A DNA stretch of 64,000 nt. Source: a candidate division KSB1 bacterium (GTDB lineage: Bacteria; Zhuqueibacterota; Zhuqueibacteria; Zhuqueibacterales; Zhuqueibacteraceae). The notes beneath the pieces were generated by a model. It saw only the letters and a program-made list of their open reading frames with translations. It was not told the origin of the DNA and ran no database searches. The position numbers were made by a program, and so were the translations under genes. The stretch covers positions 217,501 through 281,500 of the forward strand of contig JAPDPX010000009.1 of the NCBI GenBank assembly GCA_034506255.1, in the 5' to 3' direction. Shown here in pieces: positions 1 to 12,800 of this stretch (the stretch's first letter is position 1; each line of letters opens with the position of its first letter).

Positions 1-1066
<1,066 letters not shown>

Positions 1067-1153
1067 ATTTTTTTCATCCGCAACGAAAGGTTATTTCTGG
1101 TTTTCACCAACTGCTGTAACAGCATACGCTCATTGATCTATATCGCAAAAAAA

Positions 1154-1271
1154 TTCCGGTGACTTTGGCGGAGGGGCAACACCTCTTCCCATTCCGAACA
1201 GAGTCGTTAAGCCCTCCAGCGCCGATGGTACTGCCTTGGTGACGAGGTGGAAGAGTAGGTCGTTGCCGGAA
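1154..1271 (+). rRNA. rrf: 5S ribosomal RNA
   Basis: A segment of about 118 nt with the typical 5S core (CCCATTCCGAACAGAG-like loop near 1189-1204, and the GATGGTACTGCC and GGAAGAGTAGGTC motifs). The 5' TTCCGG pairs with CCGGAA at the 3' end. It lies about 90 nt after the 23S end and is followed directly by a terminator, so it is the last gene of the rRNA operon. Confidence 0.94.
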
Positions 1272-1278
1272 ATTATAT

Positions 1279-1313
1279 GGCCTTCCCGATGAAAATTAGG
1301 AAGGCCTTTTTTG
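1279..1313 (+). terminator. Rho-independent terminator of the rRNA operon
   Basis: An inverted repeat GGCCTTCC...GGAAGGCC (1279-1286 with 1299-1306) with a 12-nt loop is followed by a T-run. It lies immediately after 5S rRNA. Confidence 0.9.
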
Positions 1314-1523
1314 TCTCTTGCTGTCCCACCCAAGCCCATGACACTGCAGGATGACAATTCTGTTGCATTTTGCCTGCGTTTTTCCTATTTCCGCCAGGTG
1401 ACGTATGCGCCTCCTCTTCATCAACAAAGCGCCGCGTCAACCAGTGTTGCCCTCTCAGCATGAACTGAAACCCTCCCATGCCCCGGCCGGCGTGGGAGTC
1501 CCCGCTAATCTCAGGTGGCACAC

Positions 1524-3332
1524 ATGGCTTCGCTTGTCGGCCGCATTCTCGGCAGCGGTCGCTACGAAATTCTCGAACTTTATGGCAAAGGCGCGTTCGC
1601 GGAAGTCTACCGCGGCCGCCAGATTAATTTGAATCGTGACGTCGCGGTCAAGGTGCTCAATGAAACCTCGAGCCGCGATGAAAGTCTGGTCAAGCGCTTT
1701 CATCAGGAAGCGGCGGCTGTCGCCCGTTTTGATCATCCCAACATCATCAAGATTTTCGACCACGGTCAGGAAGGGCTGGTACATTACTACGTCATGAACT
1801 TCCTGCCGCGCACTCTGCGCAGTCTTCTGCATCCCAATCGCCCCCTGCCCGTCGATATCATCTTTCAAATCGCCAACCAGCTTGCTGCCGCACTGGCCTA
1901 CGCGCAAACCGTGGTCAATAATTTCGTCCATCGCGATCTCAAGCCGGAAAACGTCATGCTCGATCAGAGTCACAATGCTGTGCTGTCCGATTTTGGTCTG
2001 GTGCGTGGCGATGAACTGGCGCGTTTGACCGTGGGCGACAACGTCATCGGCACGCCCACTTACATGTCGCCGGAGCAGATTCGTGGCAAGCCTTTGGACC
2101 CCCGCTCCGATCTTTACGCGTTGGGCGTCTTGCTGTTTGAATGCGCCACCGGCTCCCCGCCCTTCAAGGGCGATTTGATGAGCGTTTGCCATCAACACGT
2201 CAACGTGGCGCCAGTCAGTCCCCGGACACTCAACCCGGACTTGCCGCCCGGGCTCGAAACGCTGATTCTCAAATTGCTCGAAAAATCGCCGGCGCACCGC
2301 TATCAAACTGCGTCAGAAGTGCTGCTGGCACTCGCGGAGTTCCCCAGGCAGCCAAGCCAGCCCGGTCTGATCTATTCCCAGCCAACCCTGCCTGTGTCAC
2401 CCCGGCCCGCAACGACTCCCGTGTCAGTGCCAATGGAGCCCCCCGCTGCTGCGGCCCCGGCGCCGGCGCGTCCCGCGAGTTCCAGCCGGCGGCTTTGGCC
2501 CACTCTCTCGTTCGTCGGAATTGCGGCTGCCACTTTGGTTATCGCATTGCTCACTTTCCTGCGTGTACCCCAACCGGAATCGCGGCCGCCGCAGCCAGCC
2601 TCGGAACCGACTCGCCCACAAGCAGCCGTGAGCCGGCCGGCAGGACTCACCGCGAGGGCCGGCCGGCTCGAGGTCAAGAGTACCCCGGAAGGTGCGATGA
2701 TTGAAATCGACGGCATCAGCCAAAAGCGGCGAACACCCGCGCGTTTCGACAGCCTGCCGCCGGGGCGTTACCACGTGACTTTGCACCTGCCGGGTTTTCA
2801 GGTGTGGCGTGAGGTCGTGACCATTGAGAAGGGGGGGACGGCCATACTGTCGGCGGCATTGACGCCGGCAGCGGAGCGGCCGGTGGTGACGACCGTGGCG
2901 CTGCGCATCACCTCCCGGCCGCCGAGCGAGATTTTTCTCGATGGCACCAGCATCGGCAAACCCGCCAGCGGCGTGATCACAGTCCCGGTTGCGCCCGGCC
3001 CGCATGAGCTGCAATTCCGGCTGGCTCCCCACCCCGCCATCAGCCGTCACCTTGTGGTCAAGGCGGAGAAATCGCAGGAATTTGACATTGATTTGTTGGG
3101 TGAGATCAGTGTGCAAGCATTCGATGAGGCCGGGGATCCGGTGTTTGGTGCCGTCTTTTTGAATGGACATCAAGTCGATTGGAAGCCGGATGGCTCACGC
3201 CAGCACGTGCTCATCGGCGATTACGAAGTCACAGTCCGCAGTTTTGGTTTTGTGATGGCGGAACCTTCCAAAAAAGTCAGCGTGCGCGGTGGTGAATACC
3301 AGCCCATTGTCATTCAAATGAAGAGAGAGTAA
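1524..3332 (+). CDS. membrane-anchored Ser/Thr protein kinase with C-terminal PEGA domains
   Basis: A Hanks-type (PknB-like) kinase that phosphorylates Ser/Thr of target proteins. The kinase domain covers residues about 12-275: glycine loop GKGAFAEVYRG, catalytic lysine in VAVKVL, HRDLKPEN catalytic loop (about residue 136), DFG, and GTPTYMSPEQ activation segment. A Pro/Ala-rich linker leads to one transmembrane helix (about residues 320-345). The outer part has two PEGA repeats (the first around STPEGAMIEIDG) and a third similar beta domain, a layout in which extracytoplasmic modules may sense the envelope. Start choice: a longer GTG frame opens at 1515, but AGGTGG (1513-1518) sits 5 nt before the ATG at 1524. 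It stands alone after the rRNA operon. Substrates cannot be read from the sequence. Confidence 0.93.
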   Translation: MASLVGRILGSGRYEILELYGKGAFAEVYRGRQINLNRDVAVKVLNETSSRDESLVKRFHQEAAAVARFDHPNIIKIFDHGQEGLVHYYVMNFLPRTLRSLLHPNRPLPVDIIFQIANQLAAALAYAQTVVNNFVHRDLKPENVMLDQSHNAVLSDFGLVRGDELARLTVGDNVIGTPTYMSPEQIRGKPLDPRSDLYALGVLLFECATGSPPFKGDLMSVCHQHVNVAPVSPRTLNPDLPPGLETLILKLLEKSPAHRYQTASEVLLALAEFPRQPSQPGLIYSQPTLPVSPRPATTPVSVPMEPPAAAAPAPARPASSSRRLWPTLSFVGIAAATLVIALLTFLRVPQPESRPPQPASEPTRPQAAVSRPAGLTARAGRLEVKSTPEGAMIEIDGISQKRRTPARFDSLPPGRYHVTLHLPGFQVWREVVTIEKGGTAILSAALTPAAERPVVTTVALRITSRPPSEIFLDGTSIGKPASGVITVPVAPGPHELQFRLAPHPAISRHLVVKAEKSQEFDIDLLGEISVQAFDEAGDPVFGAVFLNGHQVDWKPDGSRQHVLIGDYEVTVRSFGFVMAEPSKKVSVRGGEYQPIVIQMKRE

Positions 3333-3836
3333 CGCTGCCGCTCCCGCCTGTTCACTTCCCCGCCCGCCTTCTTGGCCCCCGCCGCACTTACGCAATCGCA
3401 TCACGCCGCAAGTACAATCGCAGATATACAAGCAACTTTGCGAGAAGAATCATGCTGCCTTGATGTCAATTTGGATTGCCAACCTCCAGCTGCCGTAATG
3501 ATCACCTCCTGATCAGGAGCGCCATGTCGAAAGCATGGCCGGTCGATGATATCCACCTGCCAAAGCCACGGCTCGAATCCCCTGTTGGGGAGGGCATGAT
3601 CAATTCTATCAACAACCGTGTGGACCTCGCCTCGAGCCTCGATCCGTTCAGCTCAATGGAATGGTTTTGCTTCGACACCGGCAATCGGTCGCCATTCCGG
3701 ATTTGGACTTTCGGTCATGTGATGCTGCCGGTTTGCCGGGGGGTGCTGATTGTCCGGCTGTGCCGCCAAGGGGGAATGAACAGCATGCCCCGGCATGCTG
3801 TTAGAACACAGTGAATGAAGACAAAGGGTCATAGCT
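3333..3836. other. intergenic region with two palindromes, no firmly supported gene
   Basis: About 500 nt between the kinase and the giant secreted protein. It holds a perfect 14-bp palindrome CTCCTGATCAGGAG (3506-3519) and a hairpin with 9-bp arms CAGCATGCC/GGCATGCTG (3781-3800) 36 nt before the next start. An open frame (ATG 3523, about 96 codons, ending at 3814) has an AGGAG inside the first palindrome, but its product resembles nothing I know and its composition is not clearly coding. The palindromes could be operators or transcript hairpins upstream of the giant gene. Confidence 0.4.
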
Positions 3837-6800
3837 ATGTTTCGTTGTTCAGGATGTCATCGGTTTCTTCAGGTGACGCTTGCGAGTCTGCTGCTGCTTC
3901 CCTTCTGCGGTGGCCGCAGTCTGGCGCAGACTGGTGCACCGCTTGCGACCACGACCACCGCGGAGTACAAAAAATCGAATCAAAGCAAGGTCTTCTATCA
4001 CGACGGCTTTTGGTGGGCGCTGGCCTTTCATGAGGTCCAGGCCGCCTGGTACCTCTGGAAATACAACGGCACCTCCTGGAGCCGGACGAACAAGCTCGAA
4101 AAGAGCACGAGTTATCTGCCCGACGTGGTGCTCAATGCCGCACAAAACCGGCTCTATCTGTTCTTCTCGCATCACACCCAGCCCAAGCTGCGGCGCTACA
4201 CCTACTCCGCCGGCACCTGGGCGATCGATTCCGGCTTTCCCAAAAAGACATTCACCGATTTTGTCAACGCCGATCACAGCAACCCCGTCAGCATGGTCCA
4301 GTCGAAGAACGGTGATCTGTGGATTTTTCGCATTGACAGCAACCGGCTGCAGGCGAAGCGCTCTTCCGATGCGGGGGTGAGCTGGAGCAATGTGATCACC
4401 ATCAAGGCGAGTCTCAACGATCCCAAGGGCACCACCGATGCCGTTGCCTTCACGGCAGCCGGTGAAAATTATGTTGGCGTGGGCTACGGAGAATCCGGCA
4501 GCGGCACGCGGCGCTTCGGGTTCTTCCGGCATCGCGATGGCGATCCGGACAGCGTGTGGACGGATGAGTCGGCGCAGGTGATGCCTCTCGGCAGCGAGAA
4601 CGCGCAGAACAACGTGTGCCTGGCGGTGGATGGCACAAACAATGTTTATATGTTTGTGCGCACAACCGGTGGTGCCAGTGCCGATCCACGCAACACTCTT
4701 TATAAACGAAATGCGAGCGGCATCTGGTCGGCTTTTGTGGTCAATACCGTCGGCTCCGGCGTGGCCTGGCACTCGCCTGCAATCACGATCGACGGCGAGA
4801 ACGGCCGGTTGTATCTCTTCGGCCGCAATGCCAGCAGCAGTATTGTGGAATACAAGACGGCCCTGATTGGCCAGGAACATACGCTCACCAGCGCCACCAT
4901 CCAGACGGCCCTGGCGAACGGCACGCAGGCATTCAGTGATTTGAGCGTGCCCGGCGGTTTGCTGAATTCGGGCACGGATCTTCTGATCACCGCAGACAAC
5001 ACCACCGCCAATGACATTTGGTTCAACAAGCTCGATATCAGCGCCGGCAGTGCACCGGTGGTGGTCGACGAGGTGAATGTCAATCCGCCAACCACCGCCG
5101 TGGCAGGAGAATATACCATCGCTTTCAGCACCAGCCCTTCCGGAAATTTGGCAGCCGGCAGCGGCACGATCACTGTGACTTGGCCGGCCGGCACGACCGT
5201 GCCGGCGGCAATCTCCGCAGCCCAGGTTACGGTCAACGGTGTAGCCGCCAGTGCAGTGACAACCAATCCTGCTGCCCGTCAGGCAGTGGTGACCGTCGCG
5301 GCAACCGTGCCGGGTAGCAGCGAGGTGTCGCTGGTCTTCGCGGCCGCGGCCGGGATCATCAATCCCGCGACTCCGGGCAGCTATACGCTGACGCTTGCCA
5401 CCAGTGCGCAGCCACTGTCCGCCAGCTCACCGGCTTACAATATTAACTCGCCATTGCTGGTGGGAGATGTCACAGTAACACCGAATTACACGCAGGCGGC
5501 GGCGGGTTATACCATCCCATTGACGTTGGGAAGCGCGGGCGCACTGACCGCCGGCAGCGGCACGATCACCGTCAGATGGCCGGCGGGTACGGCCGTGCCC
5601 GCTGCAATTACCGCGAGCAATGTGCTCATCAACGGCGTGGCTGCGGCCGCGGCCGGGAGCGACAGCAGTTTGCGGCAGGCAACGATTACCGTTCCCCAGG
5701 ATCTCACGGGCGGCGGCAATGTGGCCGTGGAGTTTCTGGCGCCCGCTGGTTTGCATAATCCGGCAGTCACAGACAGCTTCACGCTGGAGGTGTGGACTTC
5801 CAGCGAGGGCAGCGCGCAGGCCTCGCCGCCTTATGCCATTGAGGCCGGGCCGGCCGTGACAGTCTCGGCAGTCACCGTGAGCCCTGATAGCGTGAGTGAA
5901 GTGGCGGCCTACACCATTCCCATTACTCTCTCGACCGGCGGGGGTTTGCTGGCCAATCATGGCAGGATCACTGTCACCTGGCCAGCCGGCACCGGACTTC
6001 CCGCCACCATCAACAGCAGCGCGGTAACGATCAACGGCCAGCCGGTCGCTGCAGTGATCACTGATCCGGCACAGCAGCAAGCCACGATCACAGTGGCTGC
6101 AACGCTGGCCGGGGGATCGCTGGCGACTGTCGTTTTTGATGCCAGTGCTGGACTAATCAACCCCGCCAATGCTGGCCAGTACACGTTGACGGTACACACC
6201 AGCGCACAGGTTGTGGATGGGGTCTCGCCGGCTTATGAAATCAAGTCCTCGACAGGGGTGGCACGACCAGTGGTCGGCAGTGGCGACGGTCTGGCGCGGC
6301 CCAATCAAAACCGCGTGTTTCATCATGCCGGCTCCTGGTGGCTGATCGCGCTCAACAAGTCCGATCAGCGCTGGAAGCTGTGGCAGTTGGTGGACACGAC
6401 CTGGACGGTTCGACTCGAATTGTCCAACTCCAATATTGATCGACCGGATTGTTTTCTGGACGGTGCCAACAATCGTCTTTACGTGCTGCTGTCGCACACC
6501 ACCCAATCACGGTTTCTCCGGCTCACTTATGGCGGTGGTGGCTGGGCCATCGATGCCGGTTATCCGGCCAATGTTCCCGGTGCCCGCCACAGCGGTGGCA
6601 ATCCGCTGTGTTTCACACGTGCGCGCAACGGCGAGCTTTGGGTGTTTGGCATCGGCGAGAGTGCGCTGCGTGCGACCTATTCGACCAATGAAGGTTTGAA
6701 CTGGTCGGCTATTTTCGTGGTGAAGGCCGGTTTGCATGCCAGCACCGGCATGGTCGACTGTCTGCCGTTTACCACCGGGGGCGTGAATTACATCGGGGTT

Positions 6801-9800
6801 GCTTATGGTGAAGATGCGGTGCCCGGTGCGGTTTACGGTTTCCTGCGGCATCAGGATGGTCACGCCAGCACGACCTGGAGCGACGAAAGCGCGCAACTGA
6901 CCTCCTTCGCCGGCACCAACGCAGATGATCAGGTTGCCATGGCCGTTTCCGACGATGGCACCGTTTATTTGGTGACCAAGACCGACGGCAGCGGCAGCAC
7001 CGGGGTTTACAACGGCCTTTACAAGCGCACGCCCAGTGGCAGTTGGCAGAGTTTTGTCGTCAATCGGGGCAGCGGATGGTCGTCGCCGGCGATCGCCCTG
7101 GACGAGAGCAATCACTATGTGTATCTCATCGGTCATGATGGCACGCATGAGCGCGGTGTGTTTAAGAAAGCGGCCTATGGCAGCGAGAGTGATTTTGAGA
7201 ATGCGACGACGGTGGATTTGTTTGTCAAGGCCGGGGTCGATTTTGATCATCCCTCGCTGGCACCGCATAATCACACCAGCGCCACCGGTCTGCTGGCGGT
7301 GATGGAGAACGAAAGCGCGCTCGAGAACTGGTACAATTTGCTCGCGCTCGGCACGCCGCCGGCAGGGCCGCTCACCATCAACAGTGTAACTGTTTCTCCC
7401 GCAACGGCCGGCCTGACGGCTGCCTACAGCATCAATCTCACGCTGGGCAGCACGGGTGCGCTCGCGGGCGGCCTCGGCACGCTGACCATCACGTGGCCGG
7501 CAGGGACGACGGTGCCGTCCAGCATGTCGACCGCGCAAGTGACCGTCAACGGCGTGGCCGCAGCAGGGGTGACTTCCGAAGCGAGCCAGCGCCGCGTCAC
7601 TGTTACCGTGCCCACGACATTGAATGGTGGCAGCAGCGTCAGCCTGGTTTTTGCATTGGGTGCGGGGCTGGTGAACCCGGCGGCTGGCAGCTACACGCTG
7701 CAAGCGTTCAGCAGCGCGCAACCCTCGCCGGCAACTTCTCCGAGTTACAACATCAATGAACCGCAGCCGGTGACCGTCAATGCGATAACGGTTGCGCCCA
7801 CCCAGGTTGCTGCGGTGGCGGCATATACCATTCCCGTCATCCTTGGCAGTGAAGGGGCGTTGAGCGGTGGCGCGGGCACGATCACCGTCACCTGGCCGGA
7901 AGGCACGATCGTGCCGGCAGCAATGGCCGCCAGCAGTGTGACGGTCAATGGTGTGGCTGCCCAGGCGGTGGCGGCTGATTCGCTGCAGCGTCGAGCAGTG
8001 GTGACCGTGCCGGCCAGCCTGGCGGGTAATGACACCGTTTCCCTGGTCTTCACCGCTGCCGCCCACCTCATCAATCCCGCGCTGAGCGGCAACTATACGC
8101 TGCAAGTTTTCACCAGCCAGCAGACGCCGCCGGCCACCTCACCGGCTTATACCTTGACGGACAGCACGCCGGTGGCGATTGGCAATGTCACAGTCAATCC
8201 CAACCGGGCCTTTGCGGCGGCGGCATACGCGATTCCTTTGACCCTGGGTGTGAATGGCGGGCTGGCCGGTGGCAGCGGTACGATCACTGTGACTTGGCCG
8301 GCCGGCACCACAGTGCCCGCGACAATCGCCGCGGCCAATGTGACGGTCAATGGCGTGGCTGCCCATGCGGTGGCCGCCGATTCGCTGCAGCGCCGTGTGG
8401 TGGTGACGGTGCCGGCGACTTTGGCCGGCAATGCCGGTGTCACCCTGGTCTTTGCCGCGGCCGCGGGCGTGACCAACCCGGCGGCGGGCAGCTATTCACT
8501 CGTGGTGTTCACCAGCGCGCAGACCAACAGCGCCAGCTCACCGCTTTATCAAATCATCGCGCAACCGCCGGTGGTGGTGAATGCCATCAGTGTGACGCCA
8601 AGCTACAAAGGCGAGGCGGCAGCTTACAGCATACCTCTCACACTCGGTCCGCATGGCGGCCTGACGGGTGGCAGTGGCACGATCACGGTAACCTGGCCCA
8701 ATAATACCAGTGTGCCGGCGGGCATCAACGCGGCCAATGTCACGGTCAATGGCATTGCTGCTCAGGCGGTGACCTCAGAATCCTCGCAGCGCCGCGCCAC
8801 CGTAACCGTTCCTGCGACACTGGCGGGCAGTGCCAGTGTGACACTGGCTTTCGCCACAGCCGCGAACATCGTGAATCCCACGACCACGGGCAATTACACG
8901 CTGCAGGTCACGACCAGCAAGCAGGATTCGATTGCAACTTCTCCTGTGTATCTCATCGAAGCGCAACCGCCCGTCGCGGTGAGCGCGGTCACGGTCAATC
9001 CCAACTATGCCGGCGAAGCCGCGGAGTACACCATCCCGCTCACGCTCGGTGCCTATGGCGGCTTGACCGGCGGCAGCGGTGTGATTACGGTGGAGTGGCC
9101 GGCCGGCACGACGGTGCCCGCCAGCATGGCGCCGGCTGAGGTCAAGGTGAATGGCACTTCCGCCAGCGCAGTGAGCACCAACCCCGCGCAGCGCCGCGCC
9201 ATGGTCACAGTTCCGGCCACGCTTGCCAATGGCGCCAGTGTCACGCTGTTGTTCACCGCGGCCGCGGGCGTGATCAATCCTGCCGCTGGAAACCACACGC
9301 TGTCCGTTTTCACCAGCCGGCAGGATTCGCCCGCCAACTCGCCGGCTTATGCAATCACCACGCAACCGCCGGTGGTGGTCGGCAATGTCACGGTCAATCC
9401 CACGATTGCCGGCGAAGTGGCGGGTTACACCATTCCGATCACGCTGGGAGCCTATGGCGGGCTGACCGGCGGCAGTGGCACGATTACCGTCACCTGGCCG
9501 GAAGGCACGAGCGTGCCGGGCAGCATCTCCACCGGCAGTGTGACGGTGAACGGTGTGAATGCCGCGGCGGTGAGCAGCAACAGCACGACACGGCAGGCCA
9601 CGGTCACCGTGCCCAATACCCTCGCCAATAATGCCAGCGTCAATCTTGTCTTCACCACGGCGGCGGCGATCTTGAATCCCGGCACCAGCGGAGATTATTC
9701 CCTGCTGGTGCACACCAGCAAGCAGACCGGCGACGCCGCTTCGCCCGGCTATACCATCGATCCCTCACCCAATCCGCCGCCCTCCGGGACCGGCACGGCC

Positions 9801-12800
9801 ATCGCGGGCACTGGCGGCGATTTTGACAAACCGCATCAAAGCCGCGTTTTCTACCATGATGGCAAGTGGTGGCTGGCAGGCTTGAAAAAGAGTGAGAACA
9901 AATGGAAGTTGTGGAAATTCGATGGCAGCAACTGGGTTGATCAGGGGCTGGTGATTGCCGACACCAAAACCTACCGGCCGGATTGTTTCCTGAACAGTGC
10001 GGCCAACAAACTCTACATTTTCGTCTCCGGCGGCACGAAGTCGCAATTTTTGCGGCTGAGCTACAGCGGCGGCGCGTGGAGCAAGGATGCCGGCTATCCG
10101 GTGAACATCACGCATTTCACCCACAGCGGCGAATATTCCATCAGCTTCTCGCGCGCCGACAACGGCGAGCTGTGGGCCTTCCGCGTCAACAGCAATCAAC
10201 TGGAGGGCATCGTTTCCACCAATGAGGGGACGAGCTGGTCGGGCGTAATCGTGCTCAAAAGCGGTCTGAACAACACCGCGCTCACCGACTGCCATGCCTT
10301 TGCCAGCGGCGGCAACCACTACATGGGCGTGTGCTATTCGGAAAATTCCACCACCAACTCGATTGTCGGTTTCCTGCGTCACAGCGATGGCAGCAGTTCG
10401 ACGGCATGGACGGATGAGAGCGGCAGCTTGCCGCCCTACAGCGGCACGCGTTCCGATGATCACATCAATATGGCAGTGGCCGGCAACGGCACGGTCTATC
10501 TCATCACCAAAACCGACGGCGGTGGCGCTTCGATCGTCGACAACGGCCTGTACAAGCGCTCGCCCTCCGGCACGTGGCAGTTGTTCGCGGTCAATCGCGG
10601 CGGCGGCTGGACGCGGCCGGCGCTCGCCATCGACCAGAGCAACAATTTCCTCTATGCCATCGGCGCGCCGGAAGGCAGCGAGCGCCGCGGCTATTACAAG
10701 AAAGCCGCGCTTGGCAGTGAGGGCGACCTCGAAACCGCCAGCAGTGTGACGATCTTCGAAGGCAGCAACAACTACTTTGTCAATCCCTCGGTGGCGCAGC
10801 ACAATCACACCAGCGGCAGCGGCGTGATGATTGCGATCGAGAATGATTCCGAGCAGCAGCTTTATTACAACCTGCTCAATCTCGGCCCGGCGCCGCCACC
10901 CAGTCCGGTGACCGTCAACAGTGTGACGGTCAATCCCGCCACCACCAGCGTGACGGCGGCCTACACGATTGGCATCACCTTGGGCAGCGCGGGCAGCTTG
11001 GGTGGCGGTGCCGGCACGATCACGGTGACCTGGCCCGCCAACACCACGGTGCCGGCCGCGATTGCCAGCAGTGCGATCACGGTGAATGGCATCGCGGCGG
11101 TCAATGTTGCCACCAACACCGCCGGCCGCTTTGCCGTGGTGACGGTGCCCGCGAATCTGGCGGCGAATGCCAGCGTCACGCTGGAGGTGACAGCCGCCGC
11201 CGGCATTGTCAATCCCGGCACGCCAGGCGCCTACACGCTGCAGGTCAAGACGAGTGCACAACCGGTTCAGGCCACCTCACCGAATTACAACCTGCAGGCG
11301 CCGGTGCCGGTGACTGTCAGTAACATCACGGTGCTGCCCGACACTGTCAGCCGTGTAGCGGGTTATACGATTCCCCTCACGCTGGGCAGTCAGGGTGCAT
11401 TGACCGGCGGCAGCAGCACGATCACGATCACCTGGCCGGCGGGCACCACGGTTCCGGCGAGCATGGCCGTGAGCAGCGTTACCGTCAACGGGGTAAACGC
11501 CGCCAATGTCACCACCACGCCGGCAACACGGCGGGCAGTGGTGACTGTGCCGAATTCGCTGGCCGCTGGCGCAAGTGTCACCGTGCAGTTCGCGCAGGGC
11601 GCCGGGATCGTCAACCCGGCTGTCGCCGGCTCCTACACGCTGCAGGTCCAAACCAGCAGCCAGCCGGTTGACGCAACCTCGCCATCCTACACGCTGGTGG
11701 CCCCACCAGGGGGCAATGCCGGCGCGCTGGTGCACGCCAACACCATGGGTTTGTTTGAGGCCTCCAATCAAAGCAAACTCTTCCACCACGACGGCATGTG
11801 GTGGCTGGCGGCTTATGATCGTACGGTGAATGATTGGTATCTGTGGAAATATGCCGGAGGCAACTGGACGCGCAACCTCCTGATCGAGTACAACCAGAAC
11901 TCCCGCATCGATATTGTGCCGGATTCCCCCAACAATCGCTTTTTCGGACTGGCCTCGCTGGATACCGGCTCGCTCTTCGGCCGGGTGGGTTACAACAGCG
12001 GCACATGGGCGGTGCAATCGTCGACAACGCTCAGCGGCTTCACACATGATGACGAGCCGCGGCCACTGTGTTTGGTGCGCGCCAGTAATGGCCATCTTTG
12101 GGTATTCCGTGTCAATGCCGGCAGCCTCGAGGCGCGGCAATCCACCGACAATGGCACCACCTGGTCGGGCACCCTCACGCTCAAGTCCGGCATCAGTGGC
12201 AACCGTGGCATGGTCGATGCCGTGCGGTTCAACGCCGGTGGCGTCAATTATGTCGGGGTCTTTTATGGCATGTTGACGGCGGACGGCGGCACCGCCTATG
12301 GTTTTTTGAAACACGATGACAATGCCGCCGCCGGCACCTGGAGTGATGAAAGCAGCGCGCTGACTTTCTTTGGCAATGAGCGCGCCGAGGCCGGTCTCTC
12401 GGCGATGGCGGCGCCCGACGGCCGCGTGTATGTGCTGACCGCCAACAGCAACGCCAGCGGTGCGGATCCCGCCAACACCCTCTACGTGCGGGCCACTGGC
12501 GGCACGTGGAGCAAATTTAAAGTCAATACTGCCAATGGCAGCCAGCAGTGGCGCAGCCCGGCACTGGCCATCGACGCCAGCAACAATCGCCTTTATGTCA
12601 TGGGCATTCGTACCACGGCCCCTGCGCGTGGCGAATACAAAATGTGCAGCCTCGGTTCCGAGTCAACGTTGGAAACGCAGCCGGTCAGTGTGCTGTTCGC
12701 CAATGGCAGTGATGACTTCGACCACCTCAGCGCGCCGGCAGAGCCATTCACCAACACGACGGGTCTGATGGTGGCCGCCGCCAACCTCAGCGCGGACGCA

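Noticed and set aside
3476..3814. 112-codon open frame before the giant gene
   Set aside because: Only a palindrome-embedded AGGAG supports it; the product has no recognisable features, so it is described only within the intergenic entry.
6507..8105. 532-codon open frame antisense to the giant gene, and similar ones at 8775-9713 and 9765-11261
   Set aside because: Repeated antisense frames arise from the repeated plus-strand modules; products are Arg/His/Gly-rich with no family.
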